Source: Verrucomicrobiota bacterium (GTDB lineage: Bacteria > Verrucomicrobiota > Verrucomicrobiia > Limisphaerales > UBA9464). From it: a stretch of DNA of 64,000 nt. Within the stretch, counting starts at the first letter, position 1, and each line of letters starts with the position of its first letter. Location: contig CANIZL010000002.1 of assembly GCA_947471985.1 (NCBI GenBank), forward strand, positions 89,044 to 153,043. The letters are read 5' to 3'. The notes beneath the pieces were generated by a model. It worked only from the letters and a program-made list of their open reading frames with translations. It had not been told where the DNA came from and did no database searches. The translations under genes were made by a program, and so were the position numbers. Positions 1 through 6,178 of this stretch are shown here, one piece after another.

Positions 1-250
1 GGAAGTACGAGGCGCTGATTCCGAGTTCGAGGTGTACCGACCAGAGATGACCGAACCTGAGGCGCCACGCGCGAGCTGCCCGCTCTCGCAGTAGCCGAAA
101 TCGGCGAACAAGCAGATGCCCTGTTGGCTGTTGGCGGGTTGATCGAGTTTCTACGAAAATCTCCGGAATGCGAAGCATCTGAGTCTGGGTCGATTCTATA
201 TACGGTGGGCGTAACCATCCGCAGCGGCAGACCCGGCATGGCGTTGTGGT
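1..250. other. Left edge without a supportable gene
   Basis: A short open frame enters from the left and stops near position 105, which could be the tail of a gene outside the window, but nothing in it is recognisable. The rest shows no convincing frame, hairpin or promoter. Confidence 0.3.
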
Positions 251-322
251 TTGGAATTCAGGCGGCCCGTGTATTGGGCCGATGACTTTGGTTCACTGGG
301 CGTAGTCAACCGAGCCAGGGCT

Positions 323-577
323 ATGCGAAAACAGGAGCGAGCCTTCCGGTTTCGAAGCCCCCGTACGACGACGCTCTTCGCCGATCCGATGGGGATCTGC
401 CTCGGTGGTGCAGGGTTGACTGCCTATTTTTGGCCGGTTGCGTTGGTTTTTGGCGGACTGGCCTGGGTGGGTCTGATCTTCCAGGAGTGGAGCGGGCGAC
501 GCTACCACTGCCCAGAGTGCGGTGTGCGCATTTCCAATCGACCCGCTCCGCCAAGTGCACCGATTGAATACCATTGA
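323..577 (+). CDS. Small membrane protein with zinc-ribbon-like C-terminus
   Basis: 84 residues from the ATG chosen here; a TTG at 251 would add 24 unremarkable residues. A basic N-terminus is followed by one long hydrophobic stretch (about residues 28-55), then a charged segment and a YHCPECGVR motif, a CxxC knuckle of zinc-ribbon type with only one Cys pair. I do not recognise the family. It is the first gene of the cassette-like run and is followed by an inverted repeat at about 607-712. Presumed inner-membrane protein of unknown role. Confidence 0.4.
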   Translation: MRKQERAFRFRSPRTTTLFADPMGICLGGAGLTAYFWPVALVFGGLAWVGLIFQEWSGRRYHCPECGVRISNRPAPPSAPIEYH

Positions 578-606
578 GTGCCGTGCCACATCATCCGGGA
601 TTCAGG

Positions 607-712
607 ATTCGTCGAAGCCAAACCAGAGCTTTCGTGAGAGCGCCCAGCAGGAGACCACAGGGAACGCCGGGATAGCGCTCTCGTTTCCACTCGACGCTAG
701 GAACCCAACACG
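607..712. repeat. Imperfect inverted repeat between cassette genes
   Basis: The left arm beginning CGTCGAAGCC (about 610) pairs with the right arm ending TCGACG (about 705), and GAGAGCGC pairs with GCGCTCTC, enclosing a loop of about 30 bp. Its position between two short genes matches the attC-like repeats downstream, but canonical core sequences are not clear. Confidence 0.35.
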
Positions 713-744
713 CCTGGGTTTGTCGGTAAGCCATTCCCAACGCC

Positions 745-1047
745 ATGCCACGCGAGACATTCCGAAACCGCTGGCCGCGTCATGTGCCGGGCAGATTTTA
801 CGTGGATCCAGGCTGCCTCGATTGCAACCTGTGCCGGTCGCTCGCACCTGGTATTTTCGAGCGCGATGAGGACCACGGCACTTCGTACGTGGCTCGCCAA
901 CCCGAGACACCTGAGGAAGTTGACCGGTGTCGTGAGGCAGTCGCAGGTTGTCCACAGGACAATGTTCACGACGATGGTCTGCAGTTCGATTGGCAGGCAA
1001 TACCTTCGGAGGTATCCTGGGCTCGCCCGCAGTCGGGACCTGACTGA
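745..1047 (+). CDS. Single-cluster ferredoxin
   Basis: 100 residues. The core VPGRFYVDPG-CLDCNLC followed by AxGCP near residue 68 is the pattern of small ferredoxins with one [4Fe-4S] or [3Fe-4S] cluster: three Cys in CxxCxxC plus a distant Cys before Pro. The stretch QPETPEEVDRCREA also matches this family. It would carry single electrons in the cytoplasm to an unknown partner; no oxidoreductase sits beside it. It lies in the cassette-like run, so it may be mobile cargo. The C-terminal 20 residues beyond the fold are unremarkable. A GTG near 784 could be an alternative start. Confidence 0.75.
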   Translation: MPRETFRNRWPRHVPGRFYVDPGCLDCNLCRSLAPGIFERDEDHGTSYVARQPETPEEVDRCREAVAGCPQDNVHDDGLQFDWQAIPSEVSWARPQSGPD

Positions 1048-1064
1048 GATGAAGACGACGAGGC

Positions 1065-1125
1065 CTACGGACGCGCTCCAGTGGACGGAACCCAGGTGTC
1101 ACGCTCAGTGACGATTGGAAGGCCA
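1065..1125 (+). repeat. Possible degenerate attC-like site
   Basis: After the ferredoxin stop comes GCCTACGGACGCGCTCCAGT, which resembles an attC left half (core plus CTCCAG box), followed about 35 bp on by CGCTCAGTGACGATTGG, which resembles a decayed right half. The cores do not match consensus, so this is tentative. Confidence 0.3.
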
Positions 1126-1185
1126 TCGGCGGCTGGCACGCGACACTGACCCAGCCAGGAAGCCATTCGTGAAAGTTTTTGAATT

Positions 1186-1392
1186 ATGAGGTTAAAATGG
1201 GAGTACAAGACGCTGAAGATTCTGACGGACGTCGGCTTCTTCTCCGGGACTGACTTTGATGCCGTTCGGCTTGCCGAGTTGCTGAACGGCCATGGAGCGG
1301 AAGGCTGGGAGTTGGTATCGGTATTTGATATTGAGAAGGTGCAGCGGGGGTCGAAATTTGTCGTGGTCGTCATGAAGCGGCCGGTCGAATGA
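1186..1392 (+). CDS. DUF4177-family small protein
   Basis: 68 residues with the DUF4177 signature: an N-terminal WEYKTLKI strand, a central helix, the conserved GAEGWELVSV motif at about residues 36-45 and a final beta strand. The family is small, cytoplasmic and of unknown function, common in mobile or accessory DNA. The ATG at 1186 gives the full domain. A large inverted repeat follows directly after the stop (1402-1505). Confidence 0.7.
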   Translation: MRLKWEYKTLKILTDVGFFSGTDFDAVRLAELLNGHGAEGWELVSVFDIEKVQRGSKFVVVVMKRPVE

Positions 1393-1401
1393 TGTTATAA
1401 C

Positions 1402-1505
1402 AACGACGCGGCCCAAGCAGGCACTCCAGCGAAGCCGGCGATGGCGTCGCGTTTGCAAGTGTTGCCTCCCGTGCGCCGGATTGCTGGGCTTGGGTCGTCA
1501 GGTTG
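1402..1505 (+). repeat. attC-like inverted repeat
   Basis: Outer arms at about 1402-1418 and 1488-1505 (GCGGCCCAAGC against GCTTGGGTCGTC) and inner arms CCAGCGAAGCCGGCG (1426-1440) and CGCCGGATTGCTGG (1474-1487) pair to form a long interrupted hairpin. The left half carries CTCCAGCGA, the same box as the clearer attC at 1950. The terminal cores (TATAAC, GTTGCTT) depart from consensus. Confidence 0.45.
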
Positions 1506-1522
1506 CTTGAATACATGCAGCT

Positions 1523-1942
1523 ATGTTTAGCCTCTTCCGACGACCAAAGACGAAACCTTACAGCTGGAAGAGAGAGCACACCAGGTTGTGGGAGTCGCTC
1601 GTTCCAGCGGAGGGTCAGGCCGACACGTTGCAGGGCGAGCTCATACGCATCGCGGGCAAGCTGACTGATGAAGCATTCCGAAACGGCAACCTGAATTGGG
1701 ATGCTGAGCATGAGAAGATGTGGCGTTTCGTCGGCCGCCATCTCGACGATCCGCAGACATTCAGCGAGGCGGAGCGACGAGTCATCCGAGACAAAATTGA
1801 GGAGATCGTCCGCGATAATGAAGCGCCGGATTTAAGTGGTGAAGGATGCTGCTATTACATCATCAGCGAGCGAGTCGTGGACTGGTGCATGGCACATCCC
1901 GCACCCATTCCACACCAGAAGGACCTTGACTTGAATCGATGA
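1523..1942 (+). CDS. Hypothetical cassette protein
   Basis: 139 residues, soluble, acidic and Trp-rich, with no signal peptide or membrane segment. Residues about 15-65 (RLWESLVPAEGQADTLQGEL, then NGNLNWD) form a helical module I have an impression of seeing in other short hypothetical proteins, but I cannot name the family. A CC pair lies near residue 110. The stop codon is 7 bp before the left core of the attC at 1950-2045, the normal cassette arrangement. Confidence 0.5.
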   Translation: MFSLFRRPKTKPYSWKREHTRLWESLVPAEGQADTLQGELIRIAGKLTDEAFRNGNLNWDAEHEKMWRFVGRHLDDPQTFSEAERRVIRDKIEEIVRDNEAPDLSGEGCCYYIISERVVDWCMAHPAPIPHQKDLDLNR

Positions 1943-1949
1943 ACAGACT

Positions 1950-2045
1950 GCCCAACAACAAGACGCTCCAGCGAACCGCGGCGGATCGTCGCGGTTGCCA
2001 TTAGGGCCTCTCGGTGCCGCCTTTGCTGAGCTATCTCCGTTAGGC
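1950..2045 (+). repeat. attC: Integron attC recombination site
   Basis: Left core GCCCAAC (1950-1956), left box GCTCCAGC (1965-1972), right box GCTGAGC (2025-2031) and right core GTTAGGC (2039-2045). The cores are reverse complements apart from one base, and the left box carries one extra C relative to the right box, like the extrahelical base of folded attC. A central hairpin (AACCGCG against CGCGGTT) fills the middle. The preceding gene ends 7 bp before and the next starts 8 bp after the site. Confidence 0.75.
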
Positions 2046-2053
2046 GACATCGG

Positions 2054-2479
2054 ATGTCTCCCGGCAAAACGAACAACTTGCCGGATTATCCCAGAATCGG
2101 TGCCGCAGAGCTATCCGGGCTCCAGCTCGATCCGGATTCTGCCAGGCACTTCGAGCGACGCTTTGCACGAGGGTTGCTTGGCGGTGGCGTACTGGCCTTC
2201 GGTGGGTGCGCAGGCACCCAGGGTTTATTCCACTTCGGCGTTATTGAGATGCTGGGGTTTGCGATCGGCATCCTCGGGAGTTTCGTGGTGGGCCTGGCGC
2301 TCTCTCTCTGGACACACCAATGCATGATGCGAGCGCAGCCAAGGAGCGCTCGGAGTGGCCGTCTGATGCAGCCCTTCATCATTCACCCCGTTGATTCACC
2401 AGACGTTTATGAAATCGTGTCTGTCGATAAAGCTTCGGGAACTTACTTCAGGCGGAATTATGTCGAGCATGGCGGCTGA
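2054..2479 (+). CDS. Hypothetical membrane cassette protein
   Basis: 141 residues. Two hydrophobic segments (about residues 39-58 and 61-84, the second FGVIEMLGFAIGILGSFVVG) suggest a helical-hairpin inner-membrane protein with a soluble C-terminal tail of about 50 residues. I do not recognise the family. The ATG lies 8 bp after the attC right core at 2045, so it is most likely a cassette gene depending on read-through or an external promoter. An inverted repeat starts 2 bp after the stop. Confidence 0.45.
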   Translation: MSPGKTNNLPDYPRIGAAELSGLQLDPDSARHFERRFARGLLGGGVLAFGGCAGTQGLFHFGVIEMLGFAIGILGSFVVGLALSLWTHQCMMRAQPRSARSGRLMQPFIIHPVDSPDVYEIVSVDKASGTYFRRNYVEHGG

Positions 2480-2480
2480 A

Positions 2481-2595
2481 GCAACGCCGCCGAAAGGCTC
2501 GGGGAAGACGAGCCGTCGGCCCGCCGTTCCGTGCGACGCCGTGCGGAGTTTGCGGAGCGCAGGATGCGCGCTGCGGTCGCTGGTCTCGGCGGTTG
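2481..2595 (+). repeat. attC-like inverted repeat
   Basis: The terminal arms GCAACGCCGCCGA (2481-2493) and TCGGCGGTTGC (2585-2595) pair with one bulge; the interior is rich in further short GC palindromes. Length and position directly after a gene match the other repeats of the run. The right end GTTGC resembles the end of the 1402-1505 repeat rather than consensus GTTAGGC. Confidence 0.4.
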
Positions 2596-2660
2596 CTGAC
2601 CTGTCTTGTTTTGCGTCGCCCCGCCGAGACGCCGGCTATCTTTCCTTCCTTTGTTGGCTT

Positions 2661-2798
2661 GTGATGAGCATCAGTGTCACGTCTGGCTGCGCCACAAGTG
2701 GCCACAGTTCAGTGCCGGCCAGCGAGAAGAAGGGCGGGGCCATTTTGTCCGATCGGTCGTTTTGGGGTTGGTTGCAGGACGCGTATGGGACGCATTGA
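2661..2798 (+). CDS. Possible small lipoprotein fragment, start unclear
   Basis: An open frame ends at 2798 with a hydrophobic stretch (YLSFLCWLV), then a lipobox-like VTSGC and about 35 polar residues ending in a Trp-rich tail. That is the shape of a small lipoprotein, but no ATG/GTG/TTG lies far enough upstream in frame to give a complete signal peptide. The GTG at 2661 leaves only about ten residues before the Cys. Possibly 5'-truncated, or a non-standard start. Confidence 0.25.
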   Translation: MMSISVTSGCATSGHSSVPASEKKGGAILSDRSFWGWLQDAYGTH

Positions 2799-2980
2799 GA
2801 CAGCAATGATGTTGAGATGGAACACGTGATGGGTTTGAAACGGTCGGTATTGCGACACGGCCGATTGGACACTGGCGGGGATGCGATGACCACGTTGCCC
2901 TGCCTTGAGCTGCTGCGAACCCGGGTTGAGCTCCGCGATTGTCAGCGTGGCGTCCTCTGCTCCGGGTCGGCGAGGTTGGG
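2799..2980. other. Gene-free interval in the cassette run
   Basis: No convincing frame. GTTGGGT at 2975-2981 fits the attC right-core pattern GTTRRRY and sits directly before the next gene, but no left half or box was found, so it is not called as a site. Confidence 0.3.
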
Positions 2981-3421
2981 TTGATCGTCCGTTCGCCGCA
3001 CAGGACCGCGCGGAATTCCAGCAGCGTAGACAGTCTTCGAGCGCATGAGGAGATTGTGTCCCTAGCGCGCGGCATCTTATCTGGAGCCGTAGGTTTTATC
3101 GAAGGAGCGCGGTTCATTGCCAAGTTGGGTCACGCACTTGGATTTGAACGCGATCCGGACATGGCATTCCTCCTCGGCGTCGATTCTGAGACCGACCATT
3201 TGCCCGTCGGGGAGGTTCGCCGGCATTGGGCTGCGGATGCGCTACGAAGCAAGGACCTGGAATTACGGGAGTGCGAGTTGCTCTTCCGTGAACAAACGTT
3301 TCAAAGCTGCCTGAATTTGATTCAGAGATATGGCAATTGCCTGCCCGACCAAGATCACTCGGGTGAACCCGGCCTTGGCGTCGCGCTTCCAATCGTTACC
3401 CTTTCCAGGCCCGGTCATTGA
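2981..3421 (+). CDS. DUF2489-like protein
   Basis: 146 residues from the TTG chosen here; the recognisable domain begins near residue 18 with AHEEIVSLARGILSGAVGFI, followed by VDSETDHLPVG and the ending ..LIQRYG, the pattern I know from DUF2489 proteins (about 130 residues, function unknown). No ATG or GTG lies in a suitable place, so the start is uncertain and the N-terminus may have been remodelled. The last 30 residues after LIQRYG look like read-through sequence. Soluble and cytoplasmic by composition. Confidence 0.55.
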   Translation: MIVRSPHRTARNSSSVDSLRAHEEIVSLARGILSGAVGFIEGARFIAKLGHALGFERDPDMAFLLGVDSETDHLPVGEVRRHWAADALRSKDLELRECELLFREQTFQSCLNLIQRYGNCLPDQDHSGEPGLGVALPIVTLSRPGH

Positions 3422-3514
3422 GTTCCGGCGTTCGGCGGCGTGGTTTCACCGTTCCGTGGAGGCAGAAGTCCCCATTTAGTTTGAGGTCCAGACACCCGAA
3501 GATCGAATTCCAAG

Positions 3515-4261
3515 ATGCGCAATCTAGATTTCAGTTCCTGGCAGGCGGTGATCACGACATCGCTCGGGTTGATAGTCGTTACCGTCATGATGGTGGGTAT
3601 CCGCCTGCTGTTGATGGAGACGGTGCAGCAGCGCCGCAATCGCGAGAACCGTCAGATCAACGAACGTCTGCGCACGTTGATCGCCGCCTACAAGACGCTG
3701 GGAGGTTCCTTCACCGGCGAACTGGCGGTCGATCCGACGCACCTGCGCGATCTCCTGGCGTCCGCCGGGGGCGGAGACACAAAGGCGGCAGAGGACGTCC
3801 TGGCCTCCGTCTCCTTTGATCGTTCGCGCCGCATCCGCGATGCCGTTGAAGGGGCGCTGTCGGACGTGATCCTACTCGGCACCGAGCAGCAGGTGCTGCT
3901 AGCAGCGCGGGCGGCGACCGATCTGGTCGCGGGACGCCCGGTCCACACCGATGAACTGGTGGTCTCGCTACGTGACTTCATTCGCAAGGTGCTTGACCTG
4001 GAGCCCGTGCCAACGAAGTCGGCGATCCCGAAGCAGGGGCCGACTCGCCCCGGCGGCGGCGGCGGCGGCGGAAAGGGCAAGGGCAACGGGGATACAGGCG
4101 GTGGTGACTGGGCCGGCACGAAGCAGGACGGCAAGGGGGCGGGGGCCGGCGGAGGTAGCGCCGCCGGGGGAGCAATGGGCTTTGGGCTGGGTGGCGGCCT
4201 GGCGCCGGACGCGGAGGGCGATCCAGGGCGCGAGGCCGATTCGAGACCCTGGCGTGGATAA
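3515..4261 (+). CDS. Membrane-anchored protein with Gly-rich tail
   Basis: 248 residues. One N-terminal transmembrane helix (about residues 13-35, ITTSLGLIVVTVMMVGIRLL), then a charged helical domain to about residue 165 (RRNRENRQINERLRTLIAAY...), then a low-complexity Gly/Lys-rich tail with eight consecutive Gly codons near 4051-4072. The topology suggests a short anchor with a cytoplasmic helical domain. Family not recognised. The stop is followed by a gene-free 45 bp and then the attC right half at 4305-4324, so it is likely a cassette gene. Confidence 0.5.
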   Translation: MRNLDFSSWQAVITTSLGLIVVTVMMVGIRLLLMETVQQRRNRENRQINERLRTLIAAYKTLGGSFTGELAVDPTHLRDLLASAGGGDTKAAEDVLASVSFDRSRRIRDAVEGALSDVILLGTEQQVLLAARAATDLVAGRPVHTDELVVSLRDFIRKVLDLEPVPTKSAIPKQGPTRPGGGGGGGKGKGNGDTGGGDWAGTKQDGKGAGAGGGSAAGGAMGFGLGGGLAPDAEGDPGREADSRPWRG

Positions 4262-4304
4262 AATAAGTTGATTTGGTTTAGTGTTCGACGCCGAACCAGC
4301 CGCT

Positions 4305-4324
4305 GCTGAGCTTGGTCGTTAGCC
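4305..4324 (+). repeat. attC: attC right half-site
   Basis: GCTGAGC (4305-4311), a 6-bp spacer and GTTAGCC (4318-4324) match the right box and right core of an integron attC. No matching left core was found between 4262 and 4304, so the site looks truncated or strongly diverged. A start codon follows 11 bp later (4335). Confidence 0.55.
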
Positions 4325-4652
4325 CTCGCGAACCATGAAGGTCTCCGAGCACCTTAAATATTGCGCCATGGGATTTTCGCCGAGGCGTGTTGCCTATCCG
4401 GTAGCGGCCCGAGGATTTGTCGGCATACCGCTTCAATTTGCAGATGATTGGAGAGTCGGCGCGGCAGCCGTTCGATTTGGGGTGCTCGTGGGCGAGGCAG
4501 AATCCGGTGGGCTACACCTTTGGCGATCCCAATCCACGCCAACGCAACGCATCACCCCTGGTTTCGCCAGCTCTCCGAAACCATACGGTCTGGGCCGTTG
4601 TCCTGGAACGCCGGTGTTGAGTTCTGAGCCGGACGGCGTAATTTCCAGCACG

Positions 4653-4871
4653 ATGAAGTTTGAGTTTACGGCAATCGTGGAGGCTGCTCCCGAGGGAGGA
4701 TACTGGGCGGTGTGCCCTGAGGTGCCGGGCGCCAACGGTCAAGGCGAGACCGTCGACGACGCAAAGCTTAGCTTACGTGATGGGATCCGGCTCATCCTGG
4801 AGGATCGGCTTGAGGATATGTGCCGCGGTTTACCCGCGGAGGCGATCCAGACTGTCGTCACCTCCGAATGA
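4653..4871 (+). CDS. hicB: HicB-type antitoxin
   Basis: 72 residues from the ATG at 4653, the usual length of short HicB proteins. The fold signature is clear: FTAIVEAAPEGGYWAVCPEV, then G-x-GET-x-DDA and a helix (LRDGIRLIL). HicB masks HicA and normally represses its own operon; no added DNA-binding domain is visible. The frame is open without a stop back to an ATG at 4335, 11 bp after an attC half-site, so a longer 178-residue form is formally possible, but the extra 106 residues look non-coding. The stop overlaps the hicA start (ATGA). Order is hicB-hicA, the reverse of the commonest arrangement. Confidence 0.8.
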   Translation: MKFEFTAIVEAAPEGGYWAVCPEVPGANGQGETVDDAKLSLRDGIRLILEDRLEDMCRGLPAEAIQTVVTSE

Positions 4872-5047
4872 AGCGACGCGACTTGGAGCGTAGGCTTCGA
4901 CATGCTGGATGCTATTTGAAGCGAGAAGGAGCGGCCCATTCACTCTGGATGAATCCTCGCACCGGCGTTGTAGAGGCGGTTCCCCGACACAGTGAGGTGA
5001 AGGAGCCACTCGCACGGAAGATCCTGAGATCTCTCGGCGGCGAGTGA
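4868..5047 (+). CDS. hicA: HicA-type mRNA interferase toxin
   Basis: 59 residues with the HicA dsRBD-like fold: an N-terminal helix (RRDLERRLRHAGC), the strand YLKREGAAHSLWMNP in which His at about residue 24 is the conserved catalytic position of the G-S-H-type motif (here A-A-H), then PRHSEVKEPLARKILRSLG. HicA degrades mRNA when free of HicB. Full length and overlapping hicB by 4 bp, so translationally coupled. An attC-like element may follow at 5052. Confidence 0.8.
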   Translation: MKRRDLERRLRHAGCYLKREGAAHSLWMNPRTGVVEAVPRHSEVKEPLARKILRSLGGE

Positions 5048-5051
5048 CCGG

Positions 5052-5117
5052 GCCCAACACAAACGCGAAGTAGGCCAAGCGCCAAGGGTGCAATTTTTGG
5101 TGGGCGCCGGGTTGGTC
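5052..5117 (+). repeat. Possible short attC-like site after hicBA
   Basis: GCCCAAC (5052-5058) matches the attC left core and is near-complementary to GTTGGTC (5111-5117); GCGCC and GGCGCC lie inside. The 66-bp length suits a short attC, but the GCTGAGC-type box is absent. If real it closes the hicBA cassette and marks the right end of the array. Confidence 0.35.
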
Positions 5118-5809
5118 GATTTACGGGGGGTGGAAGAAGGCGCAGGTTGAAGCTTGGTCCTCTGGGAAAATTGCTTCGGCGGGGGGTTCGTGGTGCTTTA
5201 CGAACCGGTATTTGCCAAGTGCCCCTGGTGGCTTTCCGACGATTTCCGATTCGCGTCCATGCTTACATCCGCGGTTCCTGCTCCGGGCTCGCAATTCAAC
5301 CGCGTCAGGGTTGTTGAATTCAAGGGGACGGCGACCCGGGGTAACCCGTGACGGGTAACCCCGGGCTGGTTGATTGTATCCCGTTGGGATGGGGGGGCGA
5401 GATGCCGCGGTCGTGCCCGATGGTCCGGTTCGGGCTGTGGCATCGCCTTCAGGGGCACCGGCACGAGCTTCGCTCTCGGTTTGTTGCCCATAGTGCCGCG
5501 TCTTGGTGAGGCCCGGTGATAAAATGTTTTGCGGTAAACGGCGGGCAGACGCCGTCCCGGCAAGTGTCATTTACCGCGAGGGCATGGGAAATGTCGGGTT
5601 CCGCGTGCATGGGGAGCCGGGGTAGGATGCGCTTGGTGGAAGGTGGGCAGAGGGGGCCAACCCGCTTGGATTTGCTGATGCCAATGGCCAGCTCATTGGC
5701 CGTAAGCTGTTTATCGAAAGGTTCAAGCATCGAAACTCAGTCATCAGGGAGGCTCACCTTCTGGAAGAGCCACGGTCCCATTTGGACAGCTACAGATGTG
5801 AGAAATGGG
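5118..5809. other. Gene-free stretch with palindromic repeats
   Basis: Short open frames exist on both strands but none looks like a protein. The stretch holds two neighbouring palindromes (5293-5366) and ends at a perfect inverted repeat (5810-5842). It separates the cassette run from decayed toxin-antitoxin-type genes and may be remnant mobile DNA. Confidence 0.4.
5293..5366. repeat. Pair of REP-like palindromes
   Basis: The first hairpin has arms AATTCAAC (5293-5300) and GTTGAATT (5313-5320). The second is a near-perfect palindrome with arms CCCGGGGTAACCCG (from 5335) and CGGGTAACCCCGGG (to 5366), one mismatch and a 2-4 bp loop. The clustering in non-coding DNA suggests a dispersed intergenic repeat unit. 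Confidence 0.5.
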
Positions 5810-5842
5810 GACATTAAGTATCCATAAAAGATACTTAATGTC
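5810..5842. promoter_or_regulatory. Perfect 13-bp inverted repeat, operator candidate
   Basis: GACATTAAGTATC (5810-5822) and GATACTTAATGTC (5830-5842) are exact reverse complements with a 7-bp A/T-rich spacer. The repeat abuts a TATAAT box at 5856-5861, so its right arm would cover the -35 region of the promoter for the following gene pair. An autoregulatory operator is the simplest reading; a short T-run (5844-5848) also makes a terminator possible. Confidence 0.5.
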
Positions 5843-5861
5843 GTTTTTGTAACGCTATAAT
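5834..5861 (+). promoter_or_regulatory. Sigma-70-like promoter
   Basis: A consensus TATAAT (5856-5861) lies 12 bp before a GTG start at 5874. The -35 is poor (CTTAAT or TTAATG around 5834-5840) and sits in the right arm of the inverted repeat at 5810-5842. The very short leader fits a repressible toxin-antitoxin-type promoter. Confidence 0.45.
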
Positions 5862-5873
5862 GGTTCGGTAAAC

Positions 5874-6178
5874 GTGAATCGCCTTTCCCCGAAACTCTTG
5901 GATGAAGCGCTGCAACTTACGGCAGAGCGATTTCGCGATCTGGATGCGCCGCCCGAGGTTCTGATCGCTACGATCTCATCCATCTCAAGCTTTTTGCAGT
6001 CGTTGATCAGGGGCCTGGGCGGCATGCGAACGACCTGCTGATGCTGGCTCCGACGGATGAGGAATTGGTCGCTGCCAGCCGTTGGGTGGTCACCCAGGAC
6101 GCGGGCGCGACGTTTCCGCAGCTGGTGAAGGAGGCGCTAACCCACCTTGGATACCCACATGTTGCCCGCGCACTTTAA
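5874..6178 (+). pseudogene. Nucleotidyltransferase-like gene with internal deletion
   Basis: The first frame begins GTG and reads VNRLSPKLLDEALQL... to VLIA near 5968. Another frame then continues YDLIHLKLFAVVDQGPGRH...LLMLAPTDEELVAA to a TAA at 6176-6178. Together these match the N- and C-terminal ends of a family of putative nucleotidyltransferases (DUF6036-like, usually about 200 residues), but the middle with the GG-S...D-x-D catalytic region is missing. The join shifts frame. The gene overlaps the next start, as intact pairs often do. Calling it a deletion relies on remembered family patterns. Confidence 0.55.

Larger units (their letters stand above)
1..5117 (+). mobile_element. Integron-like gene cassette cluster (no integrase in view)
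   Basis: A run of short + strand genes with unrelated or unknown products, each followed by a 60-120 bp imperfect inverted repeat. The best repeat (1950-2045) has attC layout, with a GCCCAAC core at the left, a GCTGAGC box and a GTTAGGC core at the right. Genes start 8-11 bp after the right cores at 2045 and 4324, as in cassettes. The cargo (ferredoxin, DUF4177, DUF2489-like, a hic toxin-antitoxin pair, orphan membrane proteins) is typical of chromosomal cassette arrays. No tyrosine recombinase is visible; it may lie to the left of the window or be lost. The outer borders are estimates. Confidence 0.6.

Noticed and set aside
2..105. Short open frame entering from the left edge
   Set aside because: It has no recognisable motif and is too short to separate from chance in GC-rich DNA.
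602..1126. 174-residue minus-strand open frame opposite the ferredoxin
   Set aside because: Basic, low-complexity antisense shadow of a recognisable ferredoxin gene.
4335..4652. N-terminal extension of HicB by 106 residues
   Set aside because: Open by chance in frame; sequence has no HicB-like or other recognisable character. The standard-length HicB starts at 4653.
5449..5730. Minus-strand frame starting MLEPFDKQLTANELA
   Set aside because: The first residues vaguely recall an excisionase-type helix-turn-helix, but the rest does not, so no gene is called.
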